A stretch of 64,000 bases of DNA from Shewanella baltica. Its GTDB lineage: Bacteria; Pseudomonadota; Gammaproteobacteria; Enterobacterales; Shewanellaceae. Positions 31,444-41,121 of this stretch are shown one piece after another. A program made the translations under genes and the position numbers. Position 1 is the first letter of the stretch; each line of letters starts with the position of its first letter. Under the pieces are notes generated by a model. The model was given only the letters and a program-made list of their open reading frames with translations. It was not told the DNA's origin and searched no databases. The stretch spans positions 4,898,001 through 4,962,000 of the forward strand of contig NZ_UGYM01000002.1 of assembly GCF_900456975.1 (NCBI RefSeq). Reading direction: 5' to 3'.

Positions 31444-32907
31444 ATGTCCTTAGAGCCTGCGTTATCCCAGAGTGACCCTTTACCGACTTCTGTTTTTCTC
31501 GCCATTTTCTCGGCCGTATTCTTGCCCATGTTTTTGGCGGCGGTCGATCAAACCTTACTCGCCACGGCAACGCCAGCCATAGTTGAAGATCTTGGCGGCC
31601 TGCGCCAAGCCTCGTGGATCACTATCGGTTATATGCTGGCGATGGCCGCTTCTGTGCCGATTTATGGCTGGTTAGGGGATAACTTCGGTCGCGCGAAAAT
31701 CCTGATGATCGCCATAGTGATTTTTGCACTGGGCTCCATCGTTTCGGCGAGTGCGGGCACTATGGATCACATGATCGCCGGACGTATCTTGCAGGGCATG
31801 GGCGGTGGCGGCTTGATGAGTTTGTCTCAATCTTTGATTGGTGAGTTAGTTCCCATTCGGCAGCGGGCGCGTTTTCAAGGCTATTTTGCTGCTATGTTTA
31901 CCCTCGCGAGTGTTGGCGGCCCTGTTATTGGCGGTATTGTGGTGCATGCCTATTCGTGGCATTGGCTGTTTTGGGCGAATATTCCACTGGCTATGCTGGC
32001 CGTATGGCGACTCAATGGGCTGCATAAGCGCAGCGTTAAACCCGTTCGCCAAGGCAAGTTTGATTTAGTGGGCGTGGTCTTGTTTCCGACCATTATCACC
32101 GCACTGTTATATTGGTTATCTGTAGCGGGGCAAGAGTTTGCTTGGCTTTCTGCGACCAGCTTAGGCTTTGCCGTTTTTGTGGTGTTCGGCATTCTAGGTC
32201 TGCTGTTGTGGGAACGGCGATTGGCGAGCCCGTTTCTGCCGTTAGATTTACTGGCGAAGAAGGCCGTTTATATGCCACTGCTGACGGCGGCGCTGTTTGC
32301 GGCCTGTTTGTTTGCTATGATCTTCTTCCTGCCGATTTATCTGCAAGTGGGCTTACACACCAATCCCGCCAAAACCGGTTTGCTGCTCTTGCCTATGACC
32401 TTTGGTATTGTTACTGGCTCGACGATAGCAGGCCGACTGTTAAGCAAAGATGTTGCGCCTAAGTGGTTGCCGACCTTTGGTATGGGCTTAGCTTTCATCG
32501 GCTTGTTATTGATTAGCTTTGTGCCGCCCAATGCCAATGTGATCGGCGGCTTAGGTGTGTTGGTCGGGATAGGGTTAGGGACTGTGATGCCGAGTGTGCA
32601 GCTCGTGGTGCAGAGCGTGTCGGGCAAGGCGCGACTCAGCCAGATCACGGCCATGGTGTCACTGTGTCGTTCTATGGGCGCTGCTATCGGTACTGCGCTG
32701 TTTAGTGTGCTGCTTTATAGTCTTTTGCCACTCACGGGTTCAGAGCTTGGCATCGCCGCGATTAAAACATTGCCGACAGAGGTGGTGCATCACGCCTTCC
32801 AATATGGATTTATGGCCGCTGCGGGTGTGGCATTGTGTGCCGCGATAGTCGGTTTTCTATCTCCTGCGACGGCATTAAAAGATCACGATAGCGAAACTGC
32901 GCATTAA
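31444..32907 (+). CDS. DHA2-family MFS drug exporter (EmrB/QacA-like)
   Basis: A 487-residue inner-membrane protein with about 14 hydrophobic segments. DHA2 marks are the AAVDQTLLATATPAIVEDLGG motif D region, WLGDNFGRAKIL (motif A), RILQGMGGGGLMSL (motif B) and GGPVIGG (motif C). Members expel toxic organic compounds using the proton gradient. No membrane-fusion partner gene is adjacent, so it may act alone. The LacI-type scrR gene starts 92 bases later but belongs to the sucrose genes. Confidence 0.9.
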   Translation: MSLEPALSQSDPLPTSVFLAIFSAVFLPMFLAAVDQTLLATATPAIVEDLGGLRQASWITIGYMLAMAASVPIYGWLGDNFGRAKILMIAIVIFALGSIVSASAGTMDHMIAGRILQGMGGGGLMSLSQSLIGELVPIRQRARFQGYFAAMFTLASVGGPVIGGIVVHAYSWHWLFWANIPLAMLAVWRLNGLHKRSVKPVRQGKFDLVGVVLFPTIITALLYWLSVAGQEFAWLSATSLGFAVFVVFGILGLLLWERRLASPFLPLDLLAKKAVYMPLLTAALFAACLFAMIFFLPIYLQVGLHTNPAKTGLLLLPMTFGIVTGSTIAGRLLSKDVAPKWLPTFGMGLAFIGLLLISFVPPNANVIGGLGVLVGIGLGTVMPSVQLVVQSVSGKARLSQITAMVSLCRSMGAAIGTALFSVLLYSLLPLTGSELGIAAIKTLPTEVVHHAFQYGFMAAAGVALCAAIVGFLSPATALKDHDSETAH

Positions 32908-32999
32908 GCCTAGATTTGCAGGTGCACGACCCATTTAAGCCGTGTACTATTTGCGCTGAGCCGTATTTTTGTGGCCTTATTCGATTCCAGGACATAAGC

Positions 33000-34031
33000 A
33001 TGACAACAACAAAACACTGGACCCTAAAGAGCATAGCCAACGAGTTGGGTGTCTCTAATGCCACTGTTTCTAACGCGTTTAATCGCCCCGACCAATTATC
33101 GGAAAAACGTCGTAACGACATTTTAGCTGCCTGTACTAAGTTAGGATATTTCGGACCAAATAAAGCGGCTCAATCCCTACGTAAGGGCAAGTTTGATACT
33201 GTCGCCTTGGTACTGTCGGACAGCGTGGAATACATGGTGTCCGATCCCGTCGCCAGTAAATTTATGAAGGGCGTAGCCTCTGTCTTAGAGCAAGAGAAAC
33301 TCAATTTGCTACTGTTTTCGGGCAGCTCAGACAGCGTGAATGCGGTGGCCGACTTTGTGGATGGTTTTATTTGTTATGGTCGCCCGCGCAATGCGCTGTT
33401 GGCCGAGCAGTTAAAGCAGGTAAAGAAAAAGGTCGTCACGGTCGATTTTGATATCCACCGCAATGCATCAGTGAGCATAGACAATAAGTTAGCCGCCTAT
33501 GAAGTGGCGAAACTGGCATTGCAGTCACTCACAGACAATGTGGCCATTTTAGGGTTACGTTTGCTCGATACCCACTTAACGTGCCGCGTTTATGATTTGA
33601 ATTTGTTAGAGATCGATACCTCTGTTGCCCATCAAAGATTACAGGGTTACTTGCAAGCGATTGAAGAAGTGGGCGTTGTACTGGGGCAGGACCGCATTTG
33701 GAATATCCCCGAGAGCAATGCCGACTATGCGGCGATAGCGGCAAAAGAAGCGCTGAACTCGACTCCACGGCCGAATGTGTTTTTATGCATGAGTGACTTA
33801 ATCGCCTTGAGTGTGCTCGGTGAGGCGCAGGCCATGGGGCTGAATGTTCCTGAAGATGTGCGAGTCGTGGGCTTTGATGGTATAGATGAAGGCACACGTT
33901 CAAATCCGCCGTTAACGACTGTCTATCAATACTCTGAGCAGAAGGGCCGAAAAGCGGCGCAAATGTTTGTCAGTGATGCGGTGCATGCGGAAGTCTTGGG
34001 CTATGAATTACGCCTCGGTAAGAGCTGCTAA
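33000..34031 (+). CDS. scrR: LacI-family regulator of sucrose use (ScrR)
   Basis: A 343-residue repressor. The N-terminal helix-turn-helix reads TLKSIANELGVSNATVSNAFNRPDQLSEKRR, followed by the hinge NKAAQSLRKG and a periplasmic-binding-protein-like effector domain (CMSDLIALSVLGEAQAMGLNVPEDVRVVGFDG). I choose ATG 33000, with AGGA at 32989-32992; the longer frame from 32916 is unconserved. It adjoins sucrose phosphorylase, permease, receptor and fructokinase genes, and two copies of one palindrome lie in that cluster, so it is the likely local repressor. The effector is unknown (sucrose or a product). Confidence 0.85.
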   Translation: MTTTKHWTLKSIANELGVSNATVSNAFNRPDQLSEKRRNDILAACTKLGYFGPNKAAQSLRKGKFDTVALVLSDSVEYMVSDPVASKFMKGVASVLEQEKLNLLLFSGSSDSVNAVADFVDGFICYGRPRNALLAEQLKQVKKKVVTVDFDIHRNASVSIDNKLAAYEVAKLALQSLTDNVAILGLRLLDTHLTCRVYDLNLLEIDTSVAHQRLQGYLQAIEEVGVVLGQDRIWNIPESNADYAAIAAKEALNSTPRPNVFLCMSDLIALSVLGEAQAMGLNVPEDVRVVGFDGIDEGTRSNPPLTTVYQYSEQKGRKAAQMFVSDAVHAEVLGYELRLGKSC

Positions 34032-34050
34032 TCGCTACATCTTTTAACTA

Positions 34051-34077
34051 AAAAAGGCGCATTGAATGCGCCTTTTT
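34051..34077. terminator. Bidirectional terminator between scrR and scrP
   Basis: The arms aaaaaggcgcat and atgcgccttttt form a perfect 12-bp stem with a 3-base loop. It lies between the convergent scrR and scrP genes and has A's and T's at the proper ends for both strands. Confidence 0.9.
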
Positions 34078-34145
34078 GCTATCTCAAAACTATGCCGCTT
34101 AGCTTGAACTTAAACCTAAGCTCAAGTCCGAACAGGAACGCAAGC

Positions 34146-35624
34146 TTATGCTTGAGCCAACAGTTTTGATAACGACACTTGTGTCTCTTTACCTTGCTTA
34201 TCTAAAAGGATGATTTGGCCATCTTTATTGGCAAAGTCGAGGGTGAGACTTGCCTGCGAATCGGCCGCTGTCCAAGATAAGGTTAACGTGCGTTCTGCTG
34301 ATGCCATCGTAAAGCGGCCATCGAAGGCTGGGCTGCTATTACGCAGTTTAATCAGCTGAGTCAGCGCCTTAACGACAGGTTTCTGCATGGCTTGCTGCAC
34401 TTTTTCACGGTTCAAATAAGGGCGATTGATATCGCGACCGACATGGGTGTTGTTGAGCAGATCCATATCGTTTGGAATAGCCAGCAGACCCGCGTAGTAC
34501 ACCTGCGGAATACCCGGTGCGAAAAACTGAATCGCCCGCGCCATCAAATAATCTAGGTCATTCTGACCGAGGGCATCGTAATAGGTGCAGTTGATTTGAT
34601 ACAAATCGACGTTGCTGGCGGCCGCGCCTGTGGCTTGAAGACTCTCGCCCTTACTGTTGCCATGTATGGTTTCAACCAGATTATCGATTTGATTTTCGGT
34701 CAATAATCCGCGCAAGCCATCCATAGGGCCGGCGTCGATAATGCCGATGCCGTCGTGGGTGTCGAGTACGGTAATGCAGTTGCGTGGCGCCATTTCCAGC
34801 CAATGGGTCAAGGCTTGGCAATCTTGGCTAAACAGCGTGTGCAAGATGAGCGGTGGCAGGGCGAAGTCGTACACCATGTCGACCCGTTTGGCGATCTCGA
34901 CCTGAGTCATGTGGTGCGAATGGATTTCGGCCAGCGTTGTCATACCTAACGCATTGGCTTGCTTAGCTAACTTATCCACGAACTCGAAGGACTCTTCAAT
35001 CATAAAGCAGCTAGTGCCGGGCTTTTTAATTGCATAACCCGCAGCATCTAAGCGGATCAGATTCACTTTACTGTGGTCGAAACGCGCCAGCACTCTGTTT
35101 AAATAATCTTTACCCGCGGCGGAATGAACGTCGATATCGATTTGATTGCGGGTAAAGGTGGTCCAAAACTCTTCGGTCGAGCCATCGGCTAAGGTGTAAG
35201 TGCTAAAACAACTGCCCGGACGCGGACGATAGATAGCGGCTTGATCTTGCTCGCTTAACCCCTCAGGAAATACCTTGTCTTTGGTTAAAAATAAATCCCA
35301 GTAAGCCGATTGTTTGCCGTGCTTGAGCACGTCTTTAAATTCTGGCGATTCGGCGGACATGTGGTTAACGATAAGGTCGGCCATGATGTCGTAGTCGTCA
35401 CCAATGCGTTTAACGTCATCCCAATTGCCTAAGCGTGAATCGACTTGCACATGGTCTATCGGATCGAAGCCCGCATCGCTGCCGTCAATGGGGAAATAGA
35501 AAGGCAAAAGATGTACGCCGCCGAATAGACCTTGCAACTCGTCATCGAGCAGCGCTTTGAGCTCCTTGAGCCCGGCATTGGTAATCCTGTCGACATAGGT
35601 GATCAGTTGCACTTGGTTTTTCAT
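34146..35624 (-). CDS. scrP: Sucrose phosphorylase (GH13)
   Basis: A 492-residue cytosolic enzyme that converts sucrose and phosphate to glucose 1-phosphate and fructose. The N-terminus (MKNQVQLITYVDR) and DAGFDPIDH are typical of the GH13 sucrose phosphorylase subfamily. Catalytic residues are Asp193 (nucleophile, LIRLDAAGYA), Glu233 (acid/base, LAEIHSHH) and Asp291 (transition state, LDTHDGIG). It is divergent from scrT, with a perfect 18-bp palindrome between them. It has no signal peptide, which agrees with import of intact sucrose. Confidence 0.93.
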   Translation of the reverse strand: MKNQVQLITYVDRITNAGLKELKALLDDELQGLFGGVHLLPFYFPIDGSDAGFDPIDHVQVDSRLGNWDDVKRIGDDYDIMADLIVNHMSAESPEFKDVLKHGKQSAYWDLFLTKDKVFPEGLSEQDQAAIYRPRPGSCFSTYTLADGSTEEFWTTFTRNQIDIDVHSAAGKDYLNRVLARFDHSKVNLIRLDAAGYAIKKPGTSCFMIEESFEFVDKLAKQANALGMTTLAEIHSHHMTQVEIAKRVDMVYDFALPPLILHTLFSQDCQALTHWLEMAPRNCITVLDTHDGIGIIDAGPMDGLRGLLTENQIDNLVETIHGNSKGESLQATGAAASNVDLYQINCTYYDALGQNDLDYLMARAIQFFAPGIPQVYYAGLLAIPNDMDLLNNTHVGRDINRPYLNREKVQQAMQKPVVKALTQLIKLRNSSPAFDGRFTMASAERTLTLSWTAADSQASLTLDFANKDGQIILLDKQGKETQVSLSKLLAQA

Positions 35625-35695
35625 ACTTTGCCCACGCTTGAGTTGTCTTTTTAGAGTAAAGGTTTATGGCAATCCTTTAATTGATTGCACAACTA

Positions 35696-35713
35696 AACTT
35701 AATCGATTAAGTT
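35696..35713. promoter_or_regulatory. Probable ScrR operator 1 (scrP/scrT promoters)
   Basis: AACTTAATCGATTAAGTT is a perfect 18-bp palindrome centred on CG, as LacI-family sites are. It lies 72 bases upstream of the scrP start and 180 bases upstream of scrT, and recurs exactly at 37250. Confidence 0.8.
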
Positions 35714-35893
35714 GTATATTTAACCAATATGAAACATTATTCAAGTGGTTTGTTGGATTTTTGAGTTAGTCTCAAGTTTTGGGGGAGGCTGGCTCACTGC
35801 TGTACACAAAAGCCGAAACCCTTTCAGCATGCTGTTACTGAGCTGCTGAGCTGCTGAGATCGAGTAGGTATAATAACGATAAGGTGAAATGGT

Positions 35894-37114
35894 ATGGTAA
35901 GTGATTCAAAAGGTTGCGATAACCGCAATCACACCCGTATTCGGGTACTCACATATTTAATGTTTTTCATGTTCGCTATGACCTCAGATGCCGTGGGTGT
36001 CATTATTCCAGAGCTGATATCCCAGTTTGGTTTGTCCATGTCGCAGGCCAGTGCTTTCCATTATATGCCGATGATTTTTATCGCGATGAGTGGACTGTTT
36101 TTAGGCTTCTTAGCAGATAAGATTGGGCGTAAGTTAACCATTCTATTGGGGTTATTATTATTCGCGCTCGCCTGCTTTATGTTCGCGCTGGGGGAATCGT
36201 TTTACTATTTCTTGTTCCTACTTGCCTTTGTCGGCACGGCGATTGGCGTCTTTAAAACCGGCGCACTCGGGCTTATCGGCGATATCTCGACTTCCTCAAA
36301 ACAGCATTCGAGCACTATGAATACGGTAGAGGGCTACTTTGGTGTCGGCGCCATGATAGGGCCAGCCATTGTTAGTTATTTACTGATCAGCGGCGTCTCT
36401 TGGAAGTATCTGTATTTTGGCGCAGGTTGCTTCTGTTTAGTGCTGTGCTGGTTAGCTTACCGAGCGGATTATCCGCAAATCAAACGTTCTTCGACGGATG
36501 CCATTAACCTTGCTAGCACTTTTAAGATGATGAAAAACCCTTATGCATTAGGGTTTTCACTCGCGATTGGCTTATATGTTGCCACCGAAGTGGCGATTTA
36601 TGTGTGGATGCCGACCTTGCTGCAAAGTTATCAAGGCGATTACACCACATTGGCCGCTTATGCCCTGACGATCTTCTTTACCCTGCGTGCGGGTGGGCGC
36701 TTTTTAGGGGGGTGGGTGCTCGATCGCTTCCCGTGGCAGCAAGTGATGTTCTGGTTTAGCTTCGCGATAAGTGCTTGTTATCTTGGGTCTATGATCTACG
36801 GCATTGAAGCGGCTGTTGTCTTATTGCCCTTGTCCGGGCTGTTTATGTCGATGATGTATCCCACGCTTAATTCTAAGGGGATTAGTTGTTTTCCCGTAGA
36901 TCAGCATGGCTCTGTGGCTGGGGTGATTCTGTTTTTTACTGCCGTGTCCGCCGCCGTTGGCCCCTTGTTGATGGGGTTAGTGGGCGATATTTTCGGCCAT
37001 GTTAAATATGGCTTCTACCTCGCCACTGGTTTTGCCATTTTGTTATGCCTCCTGAGCGGATTTAATCTCGTTAAAGATCCTGCCCGTCATTTGTTAACGG
37101 CTGAAGCGCACTAA
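35894..37114 (+). CDS. scrT: MFS sugar permease, probable sucrose transporter (ScrT)
   Basis: A 406-residue inner-membrane protein with 12 membrane segments. Motif A reads GFLADKIGRKLTILLG after segment 2, and the second half has RAGGRFLGGWVLDR. It is an MFS symporter; sucrose as substrate is inferred from its position between scrP and the sucrose receptor gene. The start ATG 35894 follows AAGGTG at 35881-35886. A perfect hairpin lies 8 bases after the stop. Confidence 0.85.
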   Translation: MVSDSKGCDNRNHTRIRVLTYLMFFMFAMTSDAVGVIIPELISQFGLSMSQASAFHYMPMIFIAMSGLFLGFLADKIGRKLTILLGLLLFALACFMFALGESFYYFLFLLAFVGTAIGVFKTGALGLIGDISTSSKQHSSTMNTVEGYFGVGAMIGPAIVSYLLISGVSWKYLYFGAGCFCLVLCWLAYRADYPQIKRSSTDAINLASTFKMMKNPYALGFSLAIGLYVATEVAIYVWMPTLLQSYQGDYTTLAAYALTIFFTLRAGGRFLGGWVLDRFPWQQVMFWFSFAISACYLGSMIYGIEAAVVLLPLSGLFMSMMYPTLNSKGISCFPVDQHGSVAGVILFFTAVSAAVGPLLMGLVGDIFGHVKYGFYLATGFAILLCLLSGFNLVKDPARHLLTAEAH

Positions 37115-37121
37115 TTTGGGT

Positions 37122-37148
37122 TGTGACAGAAAATATTTTTCTGTCACA
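37122..37148 (+). terminator. Perfect hairpin after scrT
   Basis: The arms tgtgacagaaaa and ttttctgtcaca (12 bp each) enclose only TAT. It has no separate T-run, but the 3' arm itself starts with TTTT. It probably ends or attenuates the scrT transcript ahead of the receptor gene. Confidence 0.6.
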
Positions 37149-37249
37149 TTTCTTCAATTAATCAATACTTTGACCTAGTGCACCTAGAGTGAGAACCAAA
37201 ACTGTGCAAAAAACGCACTTGCTTTTTGTTACCAAGTTGCTAACTTGTT

Positions 37250-37267
37250 AACTTAATCGATTAAGTT
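37250..37267. promoter_or_regulatory. Probable ScrR operator 2 (TonB receptor promoter)
   Basis: An exact second copy of AACTTAATCGATTAAGTT, 125 bases upstream of the receptor start. Identity over all 18 bases with the copy at 35696 in the same gene cluster is strong evidence for one shared regulator. Confidence 0.82.
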
Positions 37268-37392
37268 GATTCAAGGTTAAGTTCAATATGACCTTGAGCA
37301 ATCACTAAGATGGTTCTTCGATTAATCACAATTCGGTAGAGGCAGCCATGGGGAGATAGGGCTGCATCTCAAATATGGGTGGGGACATAAAA

Positions 37393-39789
37393 ATGATAAA
37401 AAGCACATCACAGAAATTCTTGTTAAGTACATTGGCCGTGTTGGTGAGTTCTCACCTTTGGGCAGCCGAAGCACCGCAACAGGAAGAAGCCAAGAAAGAC
37501 GCGTTAGGTTTAGAAAGAATTACCGTGACTGGGGTTGCCCGCGGCACTCGTGTTATGGACTCGAGTGTGTCAGTCAGCAGTGTGTCACTGGCTGAGCTTG
37601 AAGTGAGCTCACCACGTTCATCGGCCGAGGCATTTCGTATTATTCCGGGGATGAAGGTCGAGTCTACTGGCGGTGAAGGTAACGCTAACATTGCCGTGCG
37701 TGGTTTACCTGTGGCGTCTGGTGGTGCTAAGTTCCTACAAATTCAAGAAGATGGTTTGCCAATCCTGCAGTTTGGCGATATCGCCTTCGGTAACGCAGAC
37801 ATCTTTTTACGCTTAGATTCAACAGTGCAAACCATTGAATCTATCCGTGGTGGCTCGGCATCGACTGCGGCCAGTAATGCGCCCGGCGGCATTATCAACG
37901 TGATCAGTAAAACCGGTACTTCGGATTCGGGCAGTGTTGCTACCACCTTAGGGCTGGATTACGACACTTTCCGTACCGACTTTGAATACGGCACTAGCAT
38001 CAACGACAGCCTGCGTTTTCATGTGGGCGGTTTTGTGCGCACGGGCGAAGGCCCACGCGACGCTGGCTATAACGCCAACAAAGGCGGCCAGATCAAAGCT
38101 AACTTAACCAAAGAATTCGATAAGGGTTATGTTCGTCTGTATTTCAAACATTTAGACGATAAAAGCATTGGTTACTTACCTATGCCTATGTACTCAGATG
38201 GCAGTTCAATCCCAGGTTTTGATGCTAAATCCGATGCAATTCAATCCGCGTATTTCCAATCAACCTTGAGCTTAGGTGCCGATGGCGAACGTCGCCGTGG
38301 CGATATGCGCGATGGCATGAATCCTGTAGTTAATTCTGTCGGCTTAGAAGCCTCCTTCGATTTAGGTAACGATTGGCAGGTAGAAAACCGTTTCCGCTTC
38401 TCCGATGTGAGCGGTAACTTCATTGCGCCATTCCCAGCCGAAGTGGCCAACGGTAGCGACATCGCGACCAGTATTGCAGGCACTGGCGCTAAGTTGATTT
38501 ACGCCAATGGACCTAATTCTGGTAGTCAGATGGACGGTTTAGCCATGCGTATCAATACCTTTGATGTGCAGATGAATGACTTTGGCTCAATCGTAAACGA
38601 CTTCAAATTGACTAAAACCTTCGACGATACCAGCGTGACCTTAGGTTATTACAATGCGGTGCAAAACATCAGCATGACCTGGATGTGGAACTCTTATCTG
38701 ATGGAAGTAAAAGGCGATAATGCCGCGCTATTAGATGTGGTTGCCGCCGATGGTACTGCGTATTCTGACAATGGCCTCTATGGTTATGGCGTACCTTACT
38801 GGGGAAATTGTTGCCAACGTAATTACGATACCGACTACACCATTAAAGCGCCTTACCTCGCGTTAGCCTCGAGTTTTGGTGACTTATCGCTCGATGCCAG
38901 TGTGCGTTATGACAGTGGTGATGCGAGCGGTAACTACGCCGGTAGCGTGCAATCGCAAGTGGATATGAATCTCGATGGGGTGATTTCAATCCCTGAGCAG
39001 AGCGTGTCTTCCATCGATAATGCGAATCCTCAGCCAGTGAACTACGATTGGAGCTACACCTCTTACTCATTAGGTGCTAACTATCAGTTTGCCAGTGACT
39101 TAGCTGCTTTTGCACGCTTGAGCCACGGTGGCCGCGCCAATGCCGACCGTCTGTTATTTGGTAAGGTGCGTGCCGATGGTTCAGTGGCGAAGGAAGATGC
39201 GGTTGATATCGTTGACCAGTATGAGTTAGGTGTTAAGTACCGTTACGATGATCTGTCTGTGTTCGCGACAGCGTTCTACTCTGAAACCGAAGAGCAAAAC
39301 TTTGAAGCCACCAGCCAACGTTTCTTCGACCGTAAGTACAAAGCCAAAGGTATCGAAATCGAGTCTGCCTATTTTATCGGTGACTTCGACTTTAGAGGCA
39401 ACCTAACCTGGACCGATGCTGAGATTGCTAAAGATGCATTAACGCCAGAAGTGGTGGGTAACACCCCAAGAAGACAGGCTGACTTTATCTACTCTTTGAT
39501 GGGTCGTTACAACTTTGACCAAGGTTCAGTGGGCGTTAACTTAATCGGTACCACGGATTCTTATGCTCAAGATAATAACGACTTAAGTTTCGACGGCTAC
39601 AACCAAGTAAATGCCTTTGCAACTTACAATCTGACCGAAGCCATGAGTGTGTCTTTAAACGTCAACAACTTGTTTAATGTCACGGGTATTACTGAAGCGG
39701 AAGAAGGCTCAATCCCTGATAACAATATCATCCGTGCCCGTACCATTAATGGCCGCACCACGAGTGCGACGCTTAAATACGAGTTCTAA
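37393..39789 (+). CDS. TonB-dependent outer-membrane receptor, probable sucrose uptake
   Basis: A 798-residue outer-membrane beta-barrel. Signal peptide MIKSTSQKFLLSTLAVLVSSHLWA, then a TonB-box-like RITVTGVARG near residue 43, a plug domain (about 50-170: SSAEAFRIIPGM, GNANIAVRGLP, IESIRGG), and a barrel ending in an aromatic residue (TSATLKYEF). I use ATG 37393, after GGGGAC; the frame from 37375 adds six residues before the signal peptide. The promoter carries a ScrR-type palindrome, which ties it to the sucrose genes; shewanellae commonly pair sugar pathways with such receptors. Confidence 0.9.
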   Translation: MIKSTSQKFLLSTLAVLVSSHLWAAEAPQQEEAKKDALGLERITVTGVARGTRVMDSSVSVSSVSLAELEVSSPRSSAEAFRIIPGMKVESTGGEGNANIAVRGLPVASGGAKFLQIQEDGLPILQFGDIAFGNADIFLRLDSTVQTIESIRGGSASTAASNAPGGIINVISKTGTSDSGSVATTLGLDYDTFRTDFEYGTSINDSLRFHVGGFVRTGEGPRDAGYNANKGGQIKANLTKEFDKGYVRLYFKHLDDKSIGYLPMPMYSDGSSIPGFDAKSDAIQSAYFQSTLSLGADGERRRGDMRDGMNPVVNSVGLEASFDLGNDWQVENRFRFSDVSGNFIAPFPAEVANGSDIATSIAGTGAKLIYANGPNSGSQMDGLAMRINTFDVQMNDFGSIVNDFKLTKTFDDTSVTLGYYNAVQNISMTWMWNSYLMEVKGDNAALLDVVAADGTAYSDNGLYGYGVPYWGNCCQRNYDTDYTIKAPYLALASSFGDLSLDASVRYDSGDASGNYAGSVQSQVDMNLDGVISIPEQSVSSIDNANPQPVNYDWSYTSYSLGANYQFASDLAAFARLSHGGRANADRLLFGKVRADGSVAKEDAVDIVDQYELGVKYRYDDLSVFATAFYSETEEQNFEATSQRFFDRKYKAKGIEIESAYFIGDFDFRGNLTWTDAEIAKDALTPEVVGNTPRRQADFIYSLMGRYNFDQGSVGVNLIGTTDSYAQDNNDLSFDGYNQVNAFATYNLTEAMSVSLNVNNLFNVTGITEAEEGSIPDNNIIRARTINGRTTSATLKYEF

Positions 39790-39841
39790 GCGGATCTTGC
39801 TACAGAAACTGTTTTTACAGAAAAAATGTTAAGCCCAAAAC

Positions 39842-39863
39842 AGCCCATGAAAGTGGGCTTTTT
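39842..39863 (+). terminator. Terminator after the receptor gene
   Basis: The arms agccca and tgggct enclose 6 bases and are followed by TTTT. It lies about 50 bases after the receptor stop and 45 bases before scrK, so scrK may be reached partly by read-through. Confidence 0.7.
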
Positions 39864-39908
39864 GCCTGCTACAGAATACAGAATATAGAAAACAAAGTTG
39901 GAGTGAAA

Positions 39909-40868
39909 ATGACGGTATTACTCAGTTTCGGTGAGGTGTTAGTAGACTTGCTGCCAACCGATGCCACGGGCAAACATCATCAGCCGATTGCGGGTGGCGC
40001 GCCCGCCAATGTGGCCGTGGGTTACGCTAAACTCGGCGGTAAGAGTTATTTTGCCGGTGGCATCAGCGCCGACCATTATGGCGTCATGTTAAAGCAAGCC
40101 TTAGCGGATCAGGGCGTGGCGACCGATTATTTGGCCGAAGTGCCGGGCGCCGCTACCGCGACTGTGCTGGTGAATTTAGATGAACAGGGTGAGCGCACCT
40201 TTGAGTTTAACCGAAATGGCACAGCCGACATGCGCTACAGCAATCAGCATTTTGACAATATTCCATGGCAGGGGATTGATATCTTTCACCTTTGTTCGAA
40301 TACCTTTACTGAAACTGCCATCTTTAACACTAGCCTTTATGGCGCGCGTTGTGCCAATGCATTCGCGACTTTAGTGAGTTTCGATGTGAACCTGCGTTTA
40401 TCCCTGTGGCAGGATACGTCTTTACTGGCCGAGCGGGTTGAGCAGTGTTTCCGTTACACCCAAGTGCTGAAAATGAGCCGCGAAGAAGCGGACTATTTAG
40501 CGCTGGCGCGGGATAAGAGCTTTGAAGATTATCTGCAGTTCTGCCTCGCCCAAGGGGTTGAGGTGATTTTGGTCACCGATGGCGCCAACCCAGTGCAATG
40601 CATCACAGCGCAGCAAAGGTTTAGCGTCCCAGTTCCCAAAATCTCAGCCGTCGATACCACGGCCGCGGGCGACAGTTTTATCTCAGGCTTCCTGTTCGCC
40701 TTAGGCTTAGAGCTGGAATACGATTTAGGCAATTTGACCTTGAAACAAAGGCTCGAAAGCAAAGCGCACTTAGAGGCGGCGGTGGTGTTTGCCACTCGCT
40801 GCGGCGCGATTACCTGCGGACAAAAGGGCGCGTTTCCCTCCTTACCTACGTTGGCGCAGGTTAGCTAA
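39909..40868 (+). CDS. scrK: Fructokinase (PfkB family)
   Basis: A 319-residue cytosolic ribokinase-family enzyme that phosphorylates fructose released by ScrP. Family marks are the N-terminal FGEVLVDLLP, the GGAPANVAVGYAKLGGK sugar site and the C-terminal AVDTTAAGDSFISGFL with the catalytic Asp and anion hole. I start at ATG 39909, with GGAG five bases upstream; GTG 39903 lies inside that ribosome site. Fructose as substrate rests on the locus. No palindrome like the ScrR sites is seen directly upstream. Confidence 0.9.
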   Translation: MTVLLSFGEVLVDLLPTDATGKHHQPIAGGAPANVAVGYAKLGGKSYFAGGISADHYGVMLKQALADQGVATDYLAEVPGAATATVLVNLDEQGERTFEFNRNGTADMRYSNQHFDNIPWQGIDIFHLCSNTFTETAIFNTSLYGARCANAFATLVSFDVNLRLSLWQDTSLLAERVEQCFRYTQVLKMSREEADYLALARDKSFEDYLQFCLAQGVEVILVTDGANPVQCITAQQRFSVPVPKISAVDTTAAGDSFISGFLFALGLELEYDLGNLTLKQRLESKAHLEAAVVFATRCGAITCGQKGAFPSLPTLAQVS

Positions 40869-40889
40869 ACCTGACTGCATTAACGATAA

Positions 40890-40928
40890 AATCCAAGGCG
40901 AGCCTGTTGAGTTGACCTTGGATTTTTT
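40890..40928 (+). terminator. Terminator after scrK
   Basis: The arms aatccaagg and ccttggatt enclose a 17-base loop and are followed by a T-run. It closes the sucrose locus. Confidence 0.82.
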
Positions 40929-41121
40929 GCCTTTTAGATTTTCTGTTCGTCATTTTTCAATAGCATAGCGCGAACCTAATCACGTTTTAGTCGCCCCCTT
41001 TCCCGAGCATTTATGCTATTTTAGCTGCGACTTAAGGTCGAAGCTGCAGCGGCTTCTTCCATGCTAGATGTCGACATTTTTATTTCGGTATGTTTTATTT
41101 CAACATCATTGGGGATTTCCT

